The position numbers and the translations under genes were made by a program. DNA of 64,000 nucleotides from Ruegeria discodermiae. GTDB taxonomy: Bacteria > Pseudomonadota > Alphaproteobacteria > Rhodobacterales > Rhodobacteraceae. Below the pieces are notes generated by a model. That model was given only the letters and a program-made list of their open reading frames with translations. It did no database searches and had not been told where the DNA came from. Within the stretch, counting starts at the first letter, position 1. Every line of letters begins with the position of its first letter. Location of the stretch: contig NZ_JAVAMO010000001.1 of assembly GCF_030758345.1 (NCBI RefSeq), forward strand, positions 744,001 through 808,000, given 5' to 3'. Positions 8,949 to 18,532 of this stretch are shown piece after piece.

Positions 8949-9806
8949 ATGCTTTACACTTCAGCTCAGGACTGGCGCAATGCGCCGCGCAAGAAGGTGC
9001 TGTTCTTTGGTATGTCCGGTTTGGGCAAGACCCATCTTAGCAATATCCTGAGGGCGGGTGGCGACTGGTTTCATTACTCGATCGATTATCGCATCGGTAC
9101 TCGGTATATGGGCGAGTACATCACCGACAATGCCAAAGCGCAGGCGATGAAGGTGCCCTTCTTGCGCGATCTGCTCTTGTCGGATTCGATCTATATCGGC
9201 TCAAACATCTCGTTCCAGAATCTCACACCGGTTTCGGCCTATCTGGGCAAGCCCGGAGATCCTGACAAGGGCGGGCTGGCCATTGATGAATATCGCCGTC
9301 GCCAGGAGCAGTTCCGGCAGGCTGAAATCCATGCGCTGCTCGATACGCAATATTTCATCGACCGGGCCGAGCGGCTTTATGGCTATCCCAACTTTATCTG
9401 CGACACGGGCGGCTCGATCTGCGAATGGATCGATCCTGACGATCCCAAGGATCACGTGCTGTCCGAGCTTGCAAAGGATACGCTGATGATCTGGCTCAAG
9501 GGGGATGAGGCCCATACCGACGAGTTGATCCGCCGCTTCGACAAGGACCCGAAACCGATGTCCTATCAGGCGGAGTTTCTGACCGAGATGTGGGAGTGTT
9601 ACCTGTCCGAACAGGGCTGCGCACCCGATGCGGTGGACCCGGATGCCTTTGTGCGCTGGACCTATTCCAAGGCGCTGGCCCACCGGCAGCCGCGTTATGA
9701 GGCGATGGCGCGCAACTGGGGACTTACGCTGACCGCCGATCAAGTGTCCACGGTGAGGGACGCGGCGGATTTTGACGCGCTGATCGGCGACGTGCTTGCG
9801 CGCTGA
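8949..9806 (+). CDS. P-loop NTPase/kinase-like protein
   Basis: 285 residues. A Walker A motif GMSGLGKTH is at residues 21-29, right after a hydrophobic beta strand VLFF, as in small kinases and AAA-like ATPases. FICDTGGS near residue 150 could be the Walker B-like strand. The rest is soluble and acidic with no other known domain. Proteins of this type in Rhodobacteraceae are usually called ATPase with no role. It stands alone between the FadL terminator and the oppositely oriented secreted protein, whose stop abuts its own. Confidence 0.65.
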   Translation: MLYTSAQDWRNAPRKKVLFFGMSGLGKTHLSNILRAGGDWFHYSIDYRIGTRYMGEYITDNAKAQAMKVPFLRDLLLSDSIYIGSNISFQNLTPVSAYLGKPGDPDKGGLAIDEYRRRQEQFRQAEIHALLDTQYFIDRAERLYGYPNFICDTGGSICEWIDPDDPKDHVLSELAKDTLMIWLKGDEAHTDELIRRFDKDPKPMSYQAEFLTEMWECYLSEQGCAPDAVDPDAFVRWTYSKALAHRQPRYEAMARNWGLTLTADQVSTVRDAADFDALIGDVLAR

Positions 9807-10379
9807 TCAGCCGCCGCAGGCCGCCCGCACCTGCCAGATCGCCCCTTGCGCATTCAGCAGGCTATAGCCCGCCCTGTACGCCCCATCGGGGTCCACAATG
9901 GCGATGGCACGTCCCTGCCCCAGCAGGTTCAGAAACGGCGCTGAGGGCGGCAGATCACTGGTCAGCTCTCCGCGTCTGTTATGAAAGGCCAGCGGATAGG
10001 CGCGCCCATCGATGCTGATCTGAAACACGCCTTCGCGCGCCTTGAGACCGTAGAGCATCAAGTAACCGCCCCTCCCCGGCACACATTGATAATACAGCCC
10101 CTGCCCGCTGCCATCCGGCGCGGCCAGCCCGGCCGACCAGGTTTGGCCATCCGCAGCCATTCCTGCCGCCCAGCCCTGCGCCACGGGCGCTGCCGTTTGC
10201 GGCACATATTGAGGTTCGCTGCAGAGCCTGCTCACGCATTGGTGATAAATCGGGCTATGGGCACCCGGAGAGTTTGCCAGACAGCGCCAGATGCAGCGTT
10301 GCAGTTCCATGGGATCGCCGTGCTGCGCCATAACAGGTGGCGCACACAGCATCAGCGCCAAAAAAACCAATCTTTTCAT
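9807..10379 (-). CDS. Secreted hypothetical protein with cysteine-rich N-terminus
   Basis: 190 residues from ATG 10379, preceded by GAGAGGGGA. A Sec signal peptide (MKRLVFLALMLCAPPVMAQ) is followed by a segment with CIWRC, a further pair of cysteines CVSRLC, and one each in the central and C-terminal parts, suggesting disulfides in the periplasm. The mature part repeats W/G-rich strand-like units. No domain is recognised. Its stop directly abuts the stop of the P-loop gene on the other strand. Confidence 0.75.
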   Translation of the reverse strand: MKRLVFLALMLCAPPVMAQHGDPMELQRCIWRCLANSPGAHSPIYHQCVSRLCSEPQYVPQTAAPVAQGWAAGMAADGQTWSAGLAAPDGSGQGLYYQCVPGRGGYLMLYGLKAREGVFQISIDGRAYPLAFHNRRGELTSDLPPSAPFLNLLGQGRAIAIVDPDGAYRAGYSLLNAQGAIWQVRAACGG

Positions 10380-10509
10380 TCCGGTCCCCTCTCGCCGGTC
10401 TGTCTCTGATTGAGAGGCCACAGTCCCGCTCTGTCAAGCGTTACGAGGCTTGGCACCACCGCCCACCCGGACTATCTAGCGCAGACACACACGCAAAAGA
10501 GCCCCTGTC

Positions 10510-11448
10510 ATGCCTATCAAGATCCCCTCAGACCTGCCCGCCTTTGACGTCCTCAGCCGCGAGGGTGTCATGGTCATGGCCGAGGATCAGGCCGCGCGTC
10601 AGGATATCCGCCCGTTGCGCATCGGCCTGCTCAACCTGATGCCCAAGAAGATCCAGACCGAGAACCAGTTCGCCCGACTGATCGGCGCGACTCCCTTGCA
10701 GATCGAGCTCAGCCTCATCCGCATGTCTGAACACCGCACCAAGACCACCGCCGCCGATCACATGGCCGAATTCTATCGCCCCTTTCAGGAGGTCAAGGAC
10801 GAGAAGTTTGACGGTCTGATCATCACCGGCGCCCCGATCGAGCATCTGGAGTTCACCGACGTCACCTATTGGGACGAACTGGTCGAGGTGATGAACTGGA
10901 CCCAGACCAATGTGCATTCCACCTTCGGCGTCTGCTGGGGCGGGATGGCGATGATCAACCATTTCCACGGCGTCAGGAAACACATGCTGGATGCCAAGGC
11001 TTTCGGCTGTTTCCGGCACCGCAATCTTGCGCCCGCCTCGTCCTTCCTGCGCGGGTTCTCGGATGATTGCGTGATCCCGGTCAGCCGCTGGACCGAGATG
11101 AAGCAGGAGGAGATCGACGCGGCCGATGGCCTGCGCACCTTGTTGGGCAGCGATGAGGTCGGCCCCTGTCTGGTGCGCGACAAGGCCCATCGCGCGCTCT
11201 ATATCTTCAACCATTTCGAATATGACAGCGACACGCTGAAACAGGAATATGACCGCGACGTTGCCAATGGCACGCCGATCAACGTGCCGCAGAACTACTA
11301 CCCCGATGACGACCCCTCGCAAGAGCCGCAGAACCGCTGGCGCAGCCACGCCCATCTGCTCTATGGCAACTGGATCAGCGAAATCTACGAGACCACGCCC
11401 TTTGACATCAGCCGAATTGGCCTTAGCTCGACTGATTTGAGGGCCTGA
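10510..11448 (+). CDS. metAA: Homoserine O-acetyltransferase (MetA type)
   Basis: 312 residues of the MetA family, first committed enzyme of methionine synthesis. Catalytic Cys142 (FGVCWGGMA), His235 and Glu237 (FNHFEYD) are all at the expected numbers. Residue 111 is Glu (GAPIEHLEF); in characterised MetA proteins Glu111 selects acetyl-CoA and Gly111 succinyl-CoA, so acetylation is predicted, although many databases would call it a succinyltransferase. I found no clear SAM-responsive riboswitch in the 88 bases upstream. The next gene starts 6 bases after the stop. Confidence 0.95.
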   Translation: MPIKIPSDLPAFDVLSREGVMVMAEDQAARQDIRPLRIGLLNLMPKKIQTENQFARLIGATPLQIELSLIRMSEHRTKTTAADHMAEFYRPFQEVKDEKFDGLIITGAPIEHLEFTDVTYWDELVEVMNWTQTNVHSTFGVCWGGMAMINHFHGVRKHMLDAKAFGCFRHRNLAPASSFLRGFSDDCVIPVSRWTEMKQEEIDAADGLRTLLGSDEVGPCLVRDKAHRALYIFNHFEYDSDTLKQEYDRDVANGTPINVPQNYYPDDDPSQEPQNRWRSHAHLLYGNWISEIYETTPFDISRIGLSSTDLRA

Positions 11449-11454
11449 GCGGAG

Positions 11455-12402
11455 ATGCGCGTGCTGGTGATCATCCTACTTGTTCTTGGCGCCTTCTGGG
11501 CGCTGACCCTCTGGCTCGCCAGCCGCAATGAGGCGCGGGCCGAGGCCAGCCATCCGCCACGCGGCGAGTTGCTGCAGGTGGACGGCCATCAGGTCCATGC
11601 CGAAGTGATGGGAGACGGCCCCGATGTGGTGCTGATCCACGGCTCGAACGGCAATACCAACGACATGACCTACCGCCTCGCCCCGGCGCTGGCCGACCGC
11701 TACCGGGTCATTGTCTTTGACCGCCCGGGCCTGGGTTATTCCGATCCGCTCAATCCCAAAGGCGCGACGATCACCGAACAGGCGACCCAGTTGATGAAGG
11801 CCGCAGAGCAGCTTGGCGCGGACAAGCCCATCGTGGTGGGACAAAGCTATGGCGGCGCGGTGGCCTTGGCCTGGGCGGTAACCCATCCTGACCATATTGC
11901 GGCCCTGGTGCCGATTGCGGGCGCATCGAACCCCTGGGACACCGAGTTGGAGCTGTTCTACAAGCTCACCGCCAACCCGATCGGTGCGGCGGTGGTGAAC
12001 CCTCTGATCACGGCCTATGTTCCGCAGTCGGTGGTCGAAGATACATTTGTCGATGTCTTCGCCCCCAACCCGATGCCCGAGGATTACGCCGATCATTTCG
12101 GTCCCGGCCTCAGCCTGCGGCGCGAGTCCCTGCGCGCAAACGCGCTGCAACGCTATAACCTGCTGGGCGAGATCGAGGAACTGGCACCGCATTACCACGA
12201 AATCTCGGTCCCGACCGAGATCGTGCATGGCACCGACGACACGGTTGTGGGGCTGGAAATTCATTCGCAGACGCTGGCTGAACAGATCCCCGACGCCGTG
12301 CTCACCAGTCTGGAAGGCGTAGGCCACATGCCGCAGCATGTCTCGGTCCCCGAAGTGGTTGACGCAATTGATCGTGCCGCCGAACGGGCGGGTTTGCGTT
12401 AA
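11455..12402 (+). CDS. Alpha/beta hydrolase, membrane-anchored
   Basis: 315 residues. An N-terminal hydrophobic segment (residues 3-21) acts as a signal anchor, so the enzyme probably sits on the periplasmic face. The catalytic triad is visible: nucleophile Ser131 in GQSYGG, Asp261 in HGTDDTVV and His291 in GVGHMPQH, with the oxyanion HGSNG near residue 62. The family covers esterases, epoxide hydrolases and dehalogenases; the substrate is unknown. It follows metA by 6 bases and may be co-transcribed. Confidence 0.88.
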   Translation: MRVLVIILLVLGAFWALTLWLASRNEARAEASHPPRGELLQVDGHQVHAEVMGDGPDVVLIHGSNGNTNDMTYRLAPALADRYRVIVFDRPGLGYSDPLNPKGATITEQATQLMKAAEQLGADKPIVVGQSYGGAVALAWAVTHPDHIAALVPIAGASNPWDTELELFYKLTANPIGAAVVNPLITAYVPQSVVEDTFVDVFAPNPMPEDYADHFGPGLSLRRESLRANALQRYNLLGEIEELAPHYHEISVPTEIVHGTDDTVVGLEIHSQTLAEQIPDAVLTSLEGVGHMPQHVSVPEVVDAIDRAAERAGLR

Positions 12403-12451
12403 GCCCCTTAACATTCCATAGTGCGTGTACGAGCAATTCAGGAGGCACGGA

Positions 12452-13321
12452 ATGTCTCGCAAAAACAAGGGCGAAATCGCCAAGTTCATCGCCGAGGACG
12501 CGCCCGGCCATCTGCGCAAAGCGCTGGAAAAGGCCGCCAAGGACGACATCATCACCGATAGCTACCCTTACGCGGAACGCATGGGCCGCAAAGCCTATGA
12601 CACGCAGATGGAGGCGCTGCAGATCGAGCTGGTGAAACTGCAATCCTGGATTAAGGAAAGCGGACAGCGCGTCGCGGTGATCTTCGAAGGGCGCGATGCC
12701 GCCGGCAAGGGCGGCACCATCAAGCGGCTGCGCGAAAACCTCAACCCGCGCGGCGCGCGGGTGGTGGCGCTGACCAAGCCTTCGGATACCGAAAGCAGCC
12801 AATGGTATTTCCAGCGTTATATCGAACATCTGCCTTCGGCCGGGGAAATCGTGTTCTTTGACCGCAGCTGGTACAATCGCGGCGTGGTCGAGAAAGTGTT
12901 CGGTTTCTGCACTGATGAAGAGCGTGAGCGGTTCTTCCGCCAGGCTCTGCCTTTGGAAGAAGGCCTGGTGAATGACGGGATCAAGCTGTTCAAGTTCTGG
13001 CTAAACGTGGGGCGTGGCGAACAATTGCGCCGCTTCCGCGACCGCGAAACCGACCGGCTGAAGCAATGGAAACTCAGCCCCATCGATGTGCAGGGCCTCG
13101 GCAAATGGGACGCCTATACCAGTGCCATCGGCGAAACCCTGACCCGCAGCCATTCCGGGTTCTCGCCCTGGACCATCGTGCGCTCGGATGACAAGCGGCG
13201 GGCAAGGATCGCTGCTATCCAGACGGTGCTGCAGGGGCTGGATTACGAAGACAAGGACGCCGATGCGGTTGGTACCATCGACGCCAAGATCTGCGGGGGT
13301 CCCGATATCTGGGATGGCTAA
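12452..13321 (+). CDS. ppk2: Polyphosphate kinase 2 (PPK2 family)
   Basis: 289 residues from ATG 12452, with AGGAGG at the right distance. PPK2 enzymes transfer phosphate between polyphosphate and nucleotides, most often making NTPs from NDPs. The Walker A site [10 protein letters not shown] is at residues 80-89 and Walker [10 protein letters not shown] includes D137-R138; the lid region near residues 210-225 ([14 protein letters not shown]) is typical. Length and motifs fit single-domain class I enzymes. The last 8 bases overlap the start of the TetR gene, implying coupled translation. Confidence 0.95.
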   Translation: MSRKNKGEIAKFIAEDAPGHLRKALEKAAKDDIITDSYPYAERMGRKAYDTQMEALQIELVKLQSWIKESGQRVAVIFEGRDAAGKGGTIKRLRENLNPRGARVVALTKPSDTESSQWYFQRYIEHLPSAGEIVFFDRSWYNRGVVEKVFGFCTDEERERFFRQALPLEEGLVNDGIKLFKFWLNVGRGEQLRRFRDRETDRLKQWKLSPIDVQGLGKWDAYTSAIGETLTRSHSGFSPWTIVRSDDKRRARIAAIQTVLQGLDYEDKDADAVGTIDAKICGGPDIWDG

Positions 13322-13928
13322 ACGCGGCTATCATCACGGCAACCTCAAGCAGGCCCTGATTGAAGGCGCGCTGGTACTGATTGAGGCGCGTGGACCCACC
13401 GGCTTTACCCTCTCCGAGGCCGCCAAGACCGCTGGCGTGACCCCGGCAGCGGTCTATCGCCATTTTGAAGGCCGCGAGGACCTGATCGCCGAAGCCGCCC
13501 GGCAGGGATTTGAGATGTTCGCCGACCTGATGCAATTCGCCTATGACAAGGGCCAGCCCTCGGCCTTGGCGGCCTTCGAGGCGACGGGCCGCGCCTATCT
13601 GGCCTTTGCCCGCAAACATCCCGGCCATTACATCGCGATGTTCGAAAGCGGTATCTCGGTCAACCGCACCCCCGCACTGGCCGACGCCGCCGCCCGCGCC
13701 AAGGCGGTGCTGGAGAAAGCCGCGCAAGAGCTGTCAGAACACATCCCGCCGGAGAAACGCCCCCCCGCCTCGATGGTCAGCGCCCATATCTGGGCCATGA
13801 GCCACGGCGTGGTCGAGCTTTACGCCCGCAACACCGGCACCGCCTCGCCCTTCCCGCCCGAGGATCTGCTGGAATCGGGCGTGGGAATTTACCTGCGCGG
13901 TCTGGGGCTGATCTCGCCCGACGATTAA
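13314..13928 (+). CDS. TetR family transcriptional regulator (WHG-type C-terminal domain)
   Basis: 204 residues starting at ATG 13314, inside the end of ppk2. The N-terminal helix-turn-helix is clear ([25 protein letters not shown], about residues 29-53). The C-terminal ligand domain contains the [10 protein letters not shown] block seen in WHG-type TetR proteins. It probably regulates itself and neighbouring genes, perhaps including ppk2; the ligand is unknown. It converges on the cyclase gene with a 4-base overlap. Confidence 0.9.
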   Translation: MAKRGYHHGNLKQALIEGALVLIEARGPTGFTLSEAAKTAGVTPAAVYRHFEGREDLIAEAARQGFEMFADLMQFAYDKGQPSALAAFEATGRAYLAFARKHPGHYIAMFESGISVNRTPALADAAARAKAVLEKAAQELSEHIPPEKRPPASMVSAHIWAMSHGVVELYARNTGTASPFPPEDLLESGVGIYLRGLGLISPDD

Positions 13929-14989
13929 GGCTGGAACCGTGAGCGGGTCTGCCCGGCGCGCAGATCGGCGCTGACATTGATCAACTCCATCTCGCCCATG
14001 CCCTTGATGTCGTAAGCGCCGATGTCTGAGACCTGAAACTCGTCGATCAGATCGTATTTCATCGACTCGGGTGCGACGATCTTCATCGGGTGGGCGAAAA
14101 TCTGTAGCCGCGCGGCCATGTTCACCGCCGGGCCAAACACGTCGTAGACGTATTTCTGGATGCCCACGACCGAGCCCACCGCGGCCCCCGATCCCAGACC
14201 GATCCGAGCGCGCCATTTATGCGGGTGGCTTTCGTTGCGCCGCTCCAGATAGCGCAGGAAGCGAATGGCGCAATGGGCCACCGCCGTGGCGTGATCGGGG
14301 GTTTCGTCGGGCATGCCCGAGACCGCCAGATAGGCATCGCCAATGGTCTTGATCCGCTCGCAGCCATATTGTTCGACGATCCGGTCGAAGGCGGTGAAGA
14401 TGTCATTCAACTCGCCCAGCGTTATCGTGGGATCGGTCTTGGCGGCGAAATCGGTGAAATCGACGAAATCCAGCATCACCACCGAGACATTCTTGTAGAG
14501 CTGCGGCGTCACGACACCAAAGGTCTTGAACTCCTCATAAACCGAACGCGGCATGAGGTTGAGCAGCAACCGCTCCACCCGCTCTTTTTCCCGCTCCAAC
14601 TCGCGGGTATTGCGCTCGACCATGGTCGAGTAGCTGTCGATCATAGTCTCCAGCTCGCGGATGCGGGTGATGTTCTGGCATTCCACGATCAGCAGCGGCT
14701 CTTCGGTGCCGCTGGTCAGCGAGATATTGACCGCAAAGATCAACGTCCGGCGGCGCGGCTTGATCTCAAGCTCGGCGGAGTAGCGCTGGCCGGTTTCGCG
14801 CACCTGATCCAGAGCGTCCGCGTCCAACTCTCCCAGGACCGAGGTCAGCGTGGCGTCGGCGTCGGGCGCGCCGAACCATTCCGCAAAGGGCTCATTATGG
14901 AAGACCAGGCGCAAATCCGAGGCCCGCGCCAAGGCCACACCGACGCCAATCGCCCGCAGCAGATGCTCGTTGATGGCCGAAATGCTCAT
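13925..14989 (-). CDS. PAS-linked class III nucleotide cyclase (predicted adenylate cyclase)
   Basis: 354 residues. Residues 10-110 look like a PAS fold, 112-145 a signalling coiled coil (charged heptads), and 165-345 a class III cyclase catalytic domain. All catalytic positions are present: metal ligands D174 and D218, transition-state residues N290 and R294, and the specificity pair K214 (RIKTIGD) and D283 (VYDVFG), which is the ATP-selecting combination rather than the Glu/Cys of guanylate cyclases. There is no membrane segment. Its start ATG overlaps the stop of the truncated globin gene (ATGA), so both are made together; the globin could pass a heme signal to the cyclase. That last point is inference. 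Confidence 0.9.
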   Translation of the reverse strand: MSISAINEHLLRAIGVGVALARASDLRLVFHNEPFAEWFGAPDADATLTSVLGELDADALDQVRETGQRYSAELEIKPRRRTLIFAVNISLTSGTEEPLLIVECQNITRIRELETMIDSYSTMVERNTRELEREKERVERLLLNLMPRSVYEEFKTFGVVTPQLYKNVSVVMLDFVDFTDFAAKTDPTITLGELNDIFTAFDRIVEQYGCERIKTIGDAYLAVSGMPDETPDHATAVAHCAIRFLRYLERRNESHPHKWRARIGLGSGAAVGSVVGIQKYVYDVFGPAVNMAARLQIFAHPMKIVAPESMKYDLIDEFQVSDIGAYDIKGMGEMELINVSADLRAGQTRSRFQP

Positions 14990-15354
14990 CCCACCTCGCG
15001 GGTCACGATGACCGAGCGCTTGGCTTCGACGGCAGCCAATGCGATATCGACATCACCGGGAGACATGCCATGTTCCAGCAAAGCCTCGCCCAGCAGACGC
15101 GCCACCTCGTCAAAATGATCATGGGTGATGCCCAGTGGCCTATGCACCACCTCAAGCCGGTCGTCGCTGAACGAGGCCGGCCCGCCCAGAAGCGATGAAA
15201 TGAACTTGGTCTGATGATCAATCAGGCGCGGCATGTCGATATCATCGAAATGATGGCCGATCTCTTCGGACTCCAGCACCATCTCGTAGAAGTACAGGAC
15301 CACCCGGCTCACGGTTTTGAAACCGCCATGCTTTTCGTAGATTGACTGCGCCAT
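14986..15354 (-). CDS. Truncated hemoglobin (2/2 globin, group I-like)
   Basis: 122 residues, the length of truncated globins. Visible landmarks are the B10 tyrosine Y23 in YFYEMVLES, the E-helix region with H47-Q48, the glycine pair in LLGGP, and the proximal histidine H71 in VVHRPLGIT followed by HF. These heme proteins bind O2, NO or CO. Translation is coupled to the PAS-cyclase gene through a 4-base ATGA overlap, an arrangement that suggests a gas-sensing partnership rather than simple detoxification. Confidence 0.88.
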   Translation of the reverse strand: MAQSIYEKHGGFKTVSRVVLYFYEMVLESEEIGHHFDDIDMPRLIDHQTKFISSLLGGPASFSDDRLEVVHRPLGITHDHFDEVARLLGEALLEHGMSPGDVDIALAAVEAKRSVIVTREVG

Positions 15355-15487
15355 CCCTGATGCCCTGATCCGCCCGCCCGGGCTTGAGCCTCAACGATAG
15401 GTCACTTCGCGCAAAATGTTAAACATTTTGAACATTTGCCGGATTTTCACCTTCCGGTTGCACCTGCGAGGCATCGCCAGATCGGGG

Positions 15488-15521
15488 CAAAAAGAAAGGC
15501 CGCGCATCGCTGCACGGCCTC
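15488..15521 (-). terminator. Terminator of the rplM-rpsI operon
   Basis: Read on the minus strand, AGGCCGTGCA and TGCGCGGCCT pair around a 4-base loop and are followed by TTCTTTTTG. It lies about 25 bases past the rpsI stop. Confidence 0.88.
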
Positions 15522-15545
15522 TCAAAATGATCGGATGGCTCCGGC

Positions 15546-16031
15546 TTAACGCTTCGAGAACTGGAAGCTCTTACGCGCTTTGGCCTTACCGTATTTCTTA
15601 CGTTCCACAACACGGCTGTCGCGGGTCAGGAAGCCTGCGGCTTTCAGAGCGCCACGCAGCGACGGATCGTAGAGTTGCAGCGCCTTCGAGATGCCGTGCT
15701 TGACCGCACCGGCCTGACCGGTCAGGCCACCGCCCTTGACGGTTGCGACCACGTCGAATTCACCTTCGACACCTGCCACCTGCATCGGCTGGCGCAGGAT
15801 CAGCTGCAGAACCGGGCGCGCGAAATACACGTCCTGGTCCTTGCCGTTCACGGTCACCTTGCCGGAACCGGGCTTGATCCAGACACGGGCAACCGCGTCT
15901 TTACGTTTGCCGGTGGCGTAGGAGCGGCCCAGCTCGTCCCGCACGGGCTCGTGTGCAACAACTTCTTCGGCCACGGTTTCAACGCCTGCAACGGCGCTCA
16001 GCTCTTCGAGAGTATTGATCTGATCAGCCAT
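15546..16031 (-). CDS. rpsI: Small-subunit ribosomal protein uS9
   Basis: 161 residues. The conserved body starts near residue 35 ([15 protein letters not shown]) and ends with the invariant C-terminal KSFQFSKR that reaches the P-site tRNA. The N-terminal extension of about 30 acidic residues is usual in Alphaproteobacteria. It is 6 bases downstream of rplM, the standard pairing, with GGAGC ahead of the start. Confidence 0.98.
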   Translation of the reverse strand: MADQINTLEELSAVAGVETVAEEVVAHEPVRDELGRSYATGKRKDAVARVWIKPGSGKVTVNGKDQDVYFARPVLQLILRQPMQVAGVEGEFDVVATVKGGGLTGQAGAVKHGISKALQLYDPSLRGALKAAGFLTRDSRVVERKKYGKAKARKSFQFSKR

Positions 16032-16037
16032 CGGTCA

Positions 16038-16496
16038 TTAGCTCCGGGTGTTTTTCTTGTTCATGGACTTCACGTCCAGAACTTCGGGCGCTTGCGCCTC
16101 GTGGGGGTGTTCGCCACCGGCATAGACGCGCAGGTTGGTCATTTGCTGGCGCGACAGGCGGTTGCCCGGCAGCATGCGCTTGACCGCCTGGGTCACGACG
16201 CGCTCGGGGTGTGCACCCTCGAGGATCTGCTGCTTGGTGCGCGACTTGATGCCGCCCGGATGGCCGGTGTGCCAGTAGAAGTTTTCTTCGCGCTTCTTGC
16301 CGGTCATCTGGATTTTGTCAGCGTTGATCACGATGACATTGTCGCCCATGTCCATATTCGGGGTGAACGACGCTTTATGCTTGCCACGCAGGCGCATGGC
16401 GACGATCGAGGCAAGACGGCCCAGAACAACGCCCTCGGCGTCGATCAGAATCCACTTCTTGTCGATGTCTGCAGGTGTTGCAGAAAAGGTTTTCAT
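16038..16496 (-). CDS. rplM: Large-subunit ribosomal protein uL13
   Basis: 152 residues with typical L13 blocks: [17 protein letters not shown], the [13 protein letters not shown] stretch and [20 protein letters not shown]. First gene of the rplM-rpsI operon. An approximately 235-base leader region separates it from the divergent NTF2-like gene. Confidence 0.98.
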   Translation of the reverse strand: MKTFSATPADIDKKWILIDAEGVVLGRLASIVAMRLRGKHKASFTPNMDMGDNVIVINADKIQMTGKKREENFYWHTGHPGGIKSRTKQQILEGAHPERVVTQAVKRMLPGNRLSRQQMTNLRVYAGGEHPHEAQAPEVLDVKSMNKKNTRS

Positions 16497-16731
16497 GGCA
16501 GGATAGTCCTGTTTGATGTGAAAGACCGCCCCCGTGCGGAGCGGCCCGAATTCGATGGAGGGGGTTTAGACCTGACAGACATGCGGGTCAATACATTGAA
16601 ACCTAATTTTTCGCCACATTAACAAAGGATTACAAAATAGGTATTATTTTACCCCATACTTCATCCTGTTTTCCTGCCCTATCTTTAGGCTATTGGTCAG
16701 CACATCACAGGAACCACTGCCGGAGGCCCGG

Positions 16732-17097
16732 ATGACTGCCCTGAATGAAACCCTTGCCAGATATGGCGCGGCGTGGCGGGAAAGCGATCCCGACAGGCGG
16801 CTGGCGCATCTCGCGGCCTGTTTTGCCGAGACGGGCCGCTATGTCGATCCAAGCGCGGATGTGACCGGGCGCGGCGCACTCAGCGATCACATCGGACAGG
16901 TTCTGGCAGAGTTCGGTGGCCGGGTGGAGCTGACCAGCGCGCCGCAGCACCATCACGGCACGGTCCATTTCAAGTGGCATATGGTGGCAGGTGACGGCTC
17001 GGTCATGATTGCGGGGCGCGATTTCGCCCGTCTGGATGCGAAAGGCCAGATCGCCGAGCTTGTGGGGTTCTTTGGTGAGCCTGAGGCGTTGGGATAA
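16732..17097 (+). CDS. NTF2-like/SnoaL-fold protein
   Basis: 121 residues from ATG 16732, with GGAGG 5 bases upstream. The sequence fits the cone-shaped NTF2-like fold: helical N-terminus (YGAAWRESDP, ACFAETGRYVDPS), then strand-rich HHHGTVHFKWHMV and the closing GFFGEPEAL. The family includes small isomerases and binding proteins; no catalytic Asp/His pair can be assigned with confidence. It converges on the MocR gene, 4 bases apart. Confidence 0.75.
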   Translation: MTALNETLARYGAAWRESDPDRRLAHLAACFAETGRYVDPSADVTGRGALSDHIGQVLAEFGGRVELTSAPQHHHGTVHFKWHMVAGDGSVMIAGRDFARLDAKGQIAELVGFFGEPEALG

Positions 17098-17101
17098 AAG
17101 C

Positions 17102-18514
17102 TCAGACCCCGATCCGTTCGGGCGGATTGTCCAGTAGGTGGCGCAGGCGAGTCATGGCGGCCTCGAACGTCGCAAGGCTGACACCGGCATTCACTGCCAG
17201 CCTGACCGCATGCGGGGTTCGCGTGGTGCGGCAGGCAAACTCCTCGGCCGAACGGATCTGGATGCCCTCGGCCTCGGCCGCACGGCAGAAAGACGCTGCG
17301 CGCCAGCCCTCCGGCAAGGTCAGCCACAGAAATGGCACCGGAGGGCGCCAGCTCAGTTGATAAGCCCCCAGGATATTCACCGCCGCCTTGATGTAGTCAC
17401 CGGTCACGCGCTGCAATTCCTCCAGCATGGCGTCCAGTTGCGGGTGGGCCAGCAGTTTTGCGGTCAGATCGATGAGCGGGGTGGCCAGCCCGAAGAACCC
17501 GTGCTCAGCCGCCCGGCGCAGGTCGGCGATATGCCCGTCCGGTGCAACAGCGACCCCGATGCGCAGCGCAGGCGTGATGGATTTGGAGATCGAGTTCACG
17601 AACCAGGACCGTTCCGGCGCCAAAACGCGGTAGCTCGGCGCATCGGCGGGCATGTGGCGATAACAATCATCTTCGAGAATAGAGAAATCACGCTGTCGGG
17701 CGACCCGAACCAGCGCCTCGCGCCGTTCCAGCGGGGTGAAGAGGCAGGTGGGGTTGTGGACCTCGGGCGAGGTGCAGAAGATTTGCGCATCATGGGCGCG
17801 CGCGGCGGCGTCCAGCGCGGCGGGTATGACGCCATGTTTGTCCATGGCAACCGGCACCACCTCGGCGCGCAGCAGATCAGCGGCCCGTCTGAAGCCGGGA
17901 TAGGACAGTTCCTCGACCAGGATCGCCGGGCGCCTGCCCCGCAGCACCGCCTGCATGATAAGCGAAATGGCATTCTGGCCGCCATTGGTCAGAACCACAT
18001 CACCTTCCCGAATACGCCCGATCGGCGCGCGCGACAGCCATTGCACCGCCGCCCGCCGCGCCGGCAGCGAGCCGGCACGGCTGGGATAATGCATGAGGCC
18101 CGAAGGCGGGTCCTGCGCGATCTCACCCAGCAAATGCCGGATTAGTTTCGACTGGCCGACGCCGGGCAGATGCGGCGAGAAGAGGTTCACGGTGTACCCG
18201 TCACCACCCTCGCTATTATGTGCAATCACATCGACCTCGATGGGAGCAACACCCACCTGATCGGTCTTGGGCGGCGCCACAAATGTGCCCCGCCCCACCT
18301 CGGCTTGTAACAATCCTTCATCGGTAAGTATCGTGTAAGCCCGCGCAACAGTGCCAGGCGTGATGCTCAATTGATACGCCAATTCGCGCACCGGCGGCAG
18401 CTTTGCACCGGGTTGCAACACCTTGTCTTCGATTGATTTTCTGATTGTGTCGGCCACCAGTTTATACTTGGGGCCTTTCTCGCGCGGCAGGGTGTCGGGC
18501 CAAATTGTACCCAT
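17102..18514 (-). CDS. MocR/PdxR-type GntR regulator with aminotransferase-like domain
   Basis: 470 residues from ATG 18514 (GGAAAG upstream). Residues 10-80 form a GntR winged helix (LPPVRELAYQLSITPGTVARAYTIL). The rest is a fold type I aminotransferase domain that binds PLP; the likely Schiff-base lysine is in NSISKSITPALRIG and the Asp/Tyr partner in EDDCYRHMP. MocR proteins usually sense PLP or an amino compound and control a divergent gene; here that gene is a DUF1127 protein. The shared intergenic region carries paired operator-like sequences. Confidence 0.92.
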   Translation of the reverse strand: MGTIWPDTLPREKGPKYKLVADTIRKSIEDKVLQPGAKLPPVRELAYQLSITPGTVARAYTILTDEGLLQAEVGRGTFVAPPKTDQVGVAPIEVDVIAHNSEGGDGYTVNLFSPHLPGVGQSKLIRHLLGEIAQDPPSGLMHYPSRAGSLPARRAAVQWLSRAPIGRIREGDVVLTNGGQNAISLIMQAVLRGRRPAILVEELSYPGFRRAADLLRAEVVPVAMDKHGVIPAALDAAARAHDAQIFCTSPEVHNPTCLFTPLERREALVRVARQRDFSILEDDCYRHMPADAPSYRVLAPERSWFVNSISKSITPALRIGVAVAPDGHIADLRRAAEHGFFGLATPLIDLTAKLLAHPQLDAMLEELQRVTGDYIKAAVNILGAYQLSWRPPVPFLWLTLPEGWRAASFCRAAEAEGIQIRSAEEFACRTTRTPHAVRLAVNAGVSLATFEAAMTRLRHLLDNPPERIGV

Positions 18515-18532
18515 TACAATCTTTCCTTTGAT

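Noticed and set aside
10422-10509. Possible SAM riboswitch before metA
   Set aside because: There is a CAAGC/GCTTG hairpin at about 10437-10454, but I cannot match the SAM-II or other SAM aptamer core.
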